Assembly: GCA_004020365.1 (NCBI GenBank)
Contig: SAQR01000019.1
Coordinates: 1-64,000, forward strand
Reading direction: 5' to 3'
Length of the DNA: 64,000 bases
Origin: Mesorhizobium sp.
GTDB lineage: Bacteria; Pseudomonadota; Alphaproteobacteria; Rhizobiales; Rhizobiaceae
In this document: positions 60,474 to 64,000 of the stretch, one piece after another
How the letters are laid out: every line of letters begins with the position of its first letter
Numbering within the stretch: position 1 is the first letter of the stretch
Program-made: the position numbers and the translations under genes
Notes under the pieces: generated by a model
The model's database searches: none
The model's input: the letters and a program-made list of their open reading frames with translations, nothing else
What the model was told of the DNA's origin: nothing

Positions 60474-61367
60474 ATGAGCAAGAGCGAACGCCCCAACCAA
60501 CTCTTCCGCAACCTTAACGCCAAGGTCGCCTCTATTCCGATGGTCCTCACCGCACTGGTGATCTTCGTCGGCGGCAGCGCGTGGACGGTGCTCTATTCCT
60601 TCACCAATTCAAAACTGCTGCCGCGGCTGAACTTCGTCGGGCTCGACCAGTATTATCGACTGTGGTCGACGCCGCGCTGGCTGGTCTCGATCGAGAACCT
60701 CTTGGTCTACGGCGTGCTGTCGCTGGTGTTCTCTCTGGTCATCGGCTTCATACTGGCGGCGCTGCTCGACCAGAAGATCCGCTTCGAGGACACGTTCCGA
60801 ACCATCTTCCTCTACCCGTTCGCGCTCTCCTTCATCGTCACCGGTCTGGTCTGGCAGTGGCTGCTCAACCCGGAGTTCGGAATCCAGGGGGTTGTGCGCG
60901 GCCTCGGCTGGGAAAGCTTCAGCTTCGATCCGCTCTACAATTCCGACATCGTCATCTACGGCATCTTGATCGCCGCGCTCTGGCAAGGCACCGGGCTCAT
61001 CATGTGCCTGATGCTCGCGGGCCTGCGCGGCATCGACGAGGATATCTGGAAGGCGGCGCGGGTGGATGGGATACCCACCCTAAAAACCTATCTGTTCATC
61101 ATCATCCCGATGATGCGGCCGGTCTTCATCACCGCGCTGGTCATCATCGCTGCCGGCATTGTCAAGGTCTATGACCTGGTTGTCGCCCAGACCAGCGGCG
61201 GTCCCGGCATCGCCTCCGAAGTGCCGGCCAAATATGTCTATGACTACATGTTTTTCGCCCAGAACCTCGGCCAGGGTTTTGCTGCCTCGACCATGATGCT
61301 GCTGTCGGTGGTGGTCGTCATCGTTCCCTGGGCCTATCTCGAATTCGGAGGCAAGAAGCGTGGCTGA
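60474..61367 (+). CDS. Sugar ABC transporter permease, MalF-like
   Basis: A 297-residue inner-membrane permease with six hydrophobic helices, the first at about 22-42. The EAA loop that contacts the ATPase is DEDIWKAARVDGIPTLKTYLFIIIP (in part, about 190-215). ATG 60474 is chosen though the upstream site is weak; a GTG at 60468 is possible. It overlaps the next permease gene by 8 bp. It pairs with the second permease to form the channel. Confidence 0.92.
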   Translation: MSKSERPNQLFRNLNAKVASIPMVLTALVIFVGGSAWTVLYSFTNSKLLPRLNFVGLDQYYRLWSTPRWLVSIENLLVYGVLSLVFSLVIGFILAALLDQKIRFEDTFRTIFLYPFALSFIVTGLVWQWLLNPEFGIQGVVRGLGWESFSFDPLYNSDIVIYGILIAALWQGTGLIMCLMLAGLRGIDEDIWKAARVDGIPTLKTYLFIIIPMMRPVFITALVIIAAGIVKVYDLVVAQTSGGPGIASEVPAKYVYDYMFFAQNLGQGFAASTMMLLSVVVVIVPWAYLEFGGKKRG

Positions 61368-62295
61368 CCTTGCCGTTCCCCTGCCTGCCGGTACGGGCTC
61401 TATCGGGCTTGAGGCATCCGGGCCGCGAGGGCCGAAGCCGCGGCATGTGTTCTCGCGCCGCAACATCTTCCTTTACGGCACGCTGATCGTGGTGGCGCTG
61501 TATTATCTGCTGCCGCTCTACGTGATGGTGGTGACATCGCTCAAGGGCATGCCGGAGATACGCCTCGGCAACATCTTCTCGCCGCCGCTGGAGATCACTT
61601 TTGAGCCTTGGGTGAAGGCCTGGTCCAGCGCCTGCACCGGCCTCAACTGCGACGGGCTGTCGCGCGGCTTCTGGAATTCGGTGCGCATCACCGTTCCGTC
61701 GGTCGTCCTGTCGATCGCCATCGCTTCGGTGAACGGCTACGCACTTGCCAACTGGCGCTTCAAGGGCGCCGATACTTTCTTCGTCATCCTGATCGTCGGC
61801 GCCTTCATCCCCTATCAGGTGATGATCTATCCGATCGTCATCATCCTGCGCGAGATCGGCCTCTATGGCAGCCTGAGCGGCCTGGTGATCGTCCATTCCA
61901 TTTTCGGCATGCCGATCCTGACATTGTTGTTCCGCAACTATTTCACTTCGATGCCGGAGGAACTGTTCCGGGCGGCGCGCGTCGACGGCGCCGGCTTCTG
62001 GGGCATCTATTTCCGCATCATGCTGCCGATGTCACTGCCGATCTTCGTCGTCGCCATCATCCTGCAGGTGACCGGCATCTGGAACGATTTCCTTTTCGGC
62101 GTCGTCTACACCCGCCCCGACACCTATCCGATGACGGTGCAGCTCAACAACATCGTCAACTCGGTGCAAGGCGTGAAGGAATACAACGTCAACATGGCCG
62201 CCACCATCCTGACCGGCCTGGTACCGCTCGTCGTCTACTTCGTTTCCGGCAAGCTTTTCGTGCGTGGCATCGCCGCCGGCGCGGTGAAAGGATGA
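61360..62295 (+). CDS. Sugar ABC transporter permease, MalG-like
   Basis: A 311-residue inner-membrane permease with six hydrophobic helices. The EAA loop PEELFRAARVDGAGFWGIYFRIMLP (in part, about 203-228) is canonical. The start is GTG at 61360, with GGAGG upstream inside the previous gene. A polar N-terminal stretch (about 1-40) precedes the first helix. The stop TGA at 62293 overlaps a possible ATG of the ATPase gene. Confidence 0.92.
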   Translation: MADLAVPLPAGTGSIGLEASGPRGPKPRHVFSRRNIFLYGTLIVVALYYLLPLYVMVVTSLKGMPEIRLGNIFSPPLEITFEPWVKAWSSACTGLNCDGLSRGFWNSVRITVPSVVLSIAIASVNGYALANWRFKGADTFFVILIVGAFIPYQVMIYPIVIILREIGLYGSLSGLVIVHSIFGMPILTLLFRNYFTSMPEELFRAARVDGAGFWGIYFRIMLPMSLPIFVVAIILQVTGIWNDFLFGVVYTRPDTYPMTVQLNNIVNSVQGVKEYNVNMAATILTGLVPLVVYFVSGKLFVRGIAAGAVKG

Positions 62296-62297
62296 TG

Positions 62298-63395
62298 ATG
62301 ACAAGGTTAAAAAATCCCAGCGTTTCGATCCAGGACCTGTCGCTGAATTTCGGCGCAATTTCGGTGCTGGAAACGCTCAACATCGATGTCGCCGAGGGCG
62401 AGTTCATCGTGCTGCTCGGGCCGTCCGGCTGCGGCAAGTCGACCTTGCTCAACTGCATCGCCGGCCTGCTCGACGTTTCGGACGGCCGCATCTTCATCAA
62501 GGGCAAGAACGTCACCTGGGAGGAGCCCAAGGACCGTGGCATCGGCATGGTGTTCCAGTCCTATGCGCTCTACCCGCAGATGACGGTGGAGAAGAACCTG
62601 TCTTTTGGGCTGCGCGTTGCCGGCATTCCCAGGGACGAGATCGCCAAGCGCATCGCAAGAGCCGCCGAGATCCTGCAGATCGAGCCATTGCTGCAGCGCA
62701 AGCCGTCGGCGCTGTCAGGCGGCCAGCGCCAGCGTGTGGCGATCGGGCGGGCGCTGGTGCGAGACGTCGACGTCTTCCTGTTCGACGAGCCGCTCTCCAA
62801 TCTCGACGCCAAGCTGCGCGCCGAATTGCGTGTCGAAATCAAACTGCTGCACAGCAAGCTGCAGAACACCATGATCTATGTCACCCACGACCAGATCGAG
62901 GCGATGACGCTGGCCGACCGCATCGCGGTGATGAAGGGCGGCGTCATCCAGCAGCTCGACGCCCCGCAGACCATCTACAATCGCCCGGTCAACCGTTTCG
63001 TCGCCGGCTTCCTCGGCTCGCCGGCGATGAATTTCCTCGACGGCCGGCTGGAGAAAAATGATGGCAACTGGCACTTCGTCGCCGAGGACGTGCGGATCCC
63101 GCTTGCCACCTACGCTTTCGAAAGGGAGCCGGTGCCGGGAGCGGCGGTGTTCGGTATCCGGCCCGAGCATGTCGCGTTCAACAGCGGCTCCGGATGGCCG
63201 TTCACAGCCACGGCAAATGTCGTGGTCGTCGAACCCATGGGGTCGGACACGCTGGTCTGGCTGAAGCTCGCGAATCAGAATTTCACCGTGCGGGTGACAT
63301 CCGAGCGCACGCCTAACAACGCCGACAGCGTGAGCATCGGTTTTGACCCGATGCGCGCCTCGCTGTTCGACGCTGCCACCGGCAACCGCCTGTAA
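62298..63395 (+). CDS. Sugar ABC transporter ATP-binding protein (UgpC/MsmX type)
   Basis: A 365-residue ATPase. Walker A GPSGCGKST (about 42-50), Q-loop MVFQSYALYP, signature LSGGQRQR, Walker B DVFLFDEPLSNLD and H-loop YVTHDQ are intact. A C-terminal TOBE/regulatory domain (about 240-365, GIRPEHV) is present. Of three in-frame ATGs (62292, 62295-frame excluded, 62298) the one at 62298 has AAAGG at the right distance. It is shared by the two permeases upstream. Confidence 0.93.
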   Translation: MTRLKNPSVSIQDLSLNFGAISVLETLNIDVAEGEFIVLLGPSGCGKSTLLNCIAGLLDVSDGRIFIKGKNVTWEEPKDRGIGMVFQSYALYPQMTVEKNLSFGLRVAGIPRDEIAKRIARAAEILQIEPLLQRKPSALSGGQRQRVAIGRALVRDVDVFLFDEPLSNLDAKLRAELRVEIKLLHSKLQNTMIYVTHDQIEAMTLADRIAVMKGGVIQQLDAPQTIYNRPVNRFVAGFLGSPAMNFLDGRLEKNDGNWHFVAEDVRIPLATYAFEREPVPGAAVFGIRPEHVAFNSGSGWPFTATANVVVVEPMGSDTLVWLKLANQNFTVRVTSERTPNNADSVSIGFDPMRASLFDAATGNRL

Positions 63396-63411
63396 CACCC
63401 GCCTGTAACAC
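63386..63411 (+). repeat. 13-bp tandem duplication across the ATPase stop codon
   Basis: CCGCCTGTAACAC occurs twice in direct contact (63386-63398, 63399-63411). The first copy contains the TAA stop of the ATPase gene. Looks like a slipped-strand duplication. Confidence 0.85.
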
Positions 63412-63463
63412 TCCGAGAATTTCACCCTCAAGCACATCCATCCCCAGCGAACGGACAGAGACG

Positions 63464-64000
63464 ATGAATTGGTCATTCCAACTTTACAGCGCGCGCAACT
63501 TCCAGCCCTGGGCAGGGGTGCTCAAGATGCTGGGCGAACTCGGCTACGCGCAGGTCGAGGGATTCGGCGGCGTCTATGACGACCCCACGGCGTTTCGTGC
63601 CGAACTCGACAAGAACGGGCTCGCCATGCCGACCGGCCATTTCTCGATCGATGCGCTCGAGAACGATTTCGACGGCGTACGCAAAATCGCCGACGCGCTC
63701 GGCATCACGCTGCTCATCTGCCCCTATCTGGTCGCCGAGAGCAGGCCGACCGACGCCGCCGGCTGGCGCAGCTTCGGCGCACGCCTGGCCAAGGTCGGCG
63801 AGACGGCCGACAAAGCCGGCTACGGCTTTGCCTGGCACAACCATGATTTCGAGTTCAAGCAGCTTGCCGACGGCTCGGTGCCGCAAGACCACATCCTGGC
63901 GGCTGCGCCCGACATCGGCTGGGAGATGGACGTCGCCTGGGTGGTGCGCGGCGGCGGCGATCCGCTGCCGTGGATCGAGAAACATGGCAAACGTATCGCC
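63464..64000 (+). CDS. Sugar phosphate isomerase/epimerase, 3' end outside the window
   Basis: The first 179 residues of a xylose-isomerase-like TIM-barrel protein: MNWSFQLYSARNFQPWAGVL, VEGFGGVYDD, MPTGHFSIDAL, then YGFAWHNHDFEF (about 122-133) and IGWEMDVAWVVRGGGD. His, Glu and Asp metal-ligand candidates are present (HFSID, HNHDFEF, EMDVAW). It follows the importer ATPase by 68 bp in the same direction and probably acts on the imported sugar. It is cut by the window edge at 64000. Confidence 0.88.
   Translation, partial: MNWSFQLYSARNFQPWAGVLKMLGELGYAQVEGFGGVYDDPTAFRAELDKNGLAMPTGHFSIDALENDFDGVRKIADALGITLLICPYLVAESRPTDAAGWRSFGARLAKVGETADKAGYGFAWHNHDFEFKQLADGSVPQDHILAAAPDIGWEMDVAWVVRGGGDPLPWIEKHGKRIA

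Noticed and set aside
61608-62291. N-terminal extension of the MsmX-type ATPase
   Set aside because: Shadow of the permease frame; the ATPase starts at 62292 or 62298.
1-64000. CRISPR arrays, rRNA or tRNA genes, phage or transposase genes
   Set aside because: I looked for regularly spaced repeats, RNA-like folds and recombinase motifs and saw none that I could support; a covariance-model scan would settle this.

Overview
The window looks like chromosomal DNA of a Mesorhizobium-like alphaproteobacterium (Rhizobiales). The reasons are high GC, many ABC and tripartite sugar or sugar-acid importers, and FixL/FixJ-style regulators. Two intergenic palindromes also have the form of common rhizobial repeats (8800-8873, 35406-35450). 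I saw no tRNA, rRNA, CRISPR array, transposase or integrase gene.

Layout. 52-8787: a sugar catabolic locus with an RbsABC-type importer, zinc alcohol dehydrogenase, aldo/keto reductase, UxaA-family dehydratase and a GntR regulator that appears to carry two winged helices. The enzyme set would fit an L-galactose or L-fucose type sugar. 8969-12272: a copper-handling cluster (DUF2946, PCu(A)C, YcnI, CopC-CopD fusion). 12429-13856: gnd.

13.86-40.39 kb: an accessory segment bracketed by a direct repeat of the last ~138 bp of gnd (13724-13862 and 40392-40529), so probably a genomic island. Its left part (13936-31916) encodes the complete hydroxyquinol lower pathway: intradiol dioxygenase, maleylacetate reductase, 3-oxoadipate CoA-transferase and thiolase. 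These genes are interleaved with two sugar-type ABC importers, three SDRs, a zinc dehydrogenase, a xylose-isomerase-like TIM barrel and a LysR regulator. No ring hydroxylase is present. Two of these genes carry single-base frameshifts. Its right part (32283-40196) is a sugar-acid module: LacI regulator, TctA/B/C-type transporter, IlvD/Edd dehydratase, DapA-family and RraA-family enzymes. Two LacI-type operators sit in the divergent promoter region.

40671-44124: two response regulators and a four-PAS histidine kinase, divergent from a run of six genes (44332-49583) that includes two apparently Tat-exported alpha/beta hydrolases. 49699-50739: a membrane class III cyclase. 50778-51592: a Clp-N-like protein and a small HTH protein with a paired-palindrome operator. 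51706-58721: a LacI gene whose 3' half is duplicated. The left copy is split by a 1957-bp insertion, and the two copies bracket an L,D-transpeptidase, an OmpA-like lipoprotein and a second cyclase. 57678-64000: the intact LacI gene, with paired operators, next to a MalFGK-type sugar importer and a sugar isomerase cut off by the window edge.
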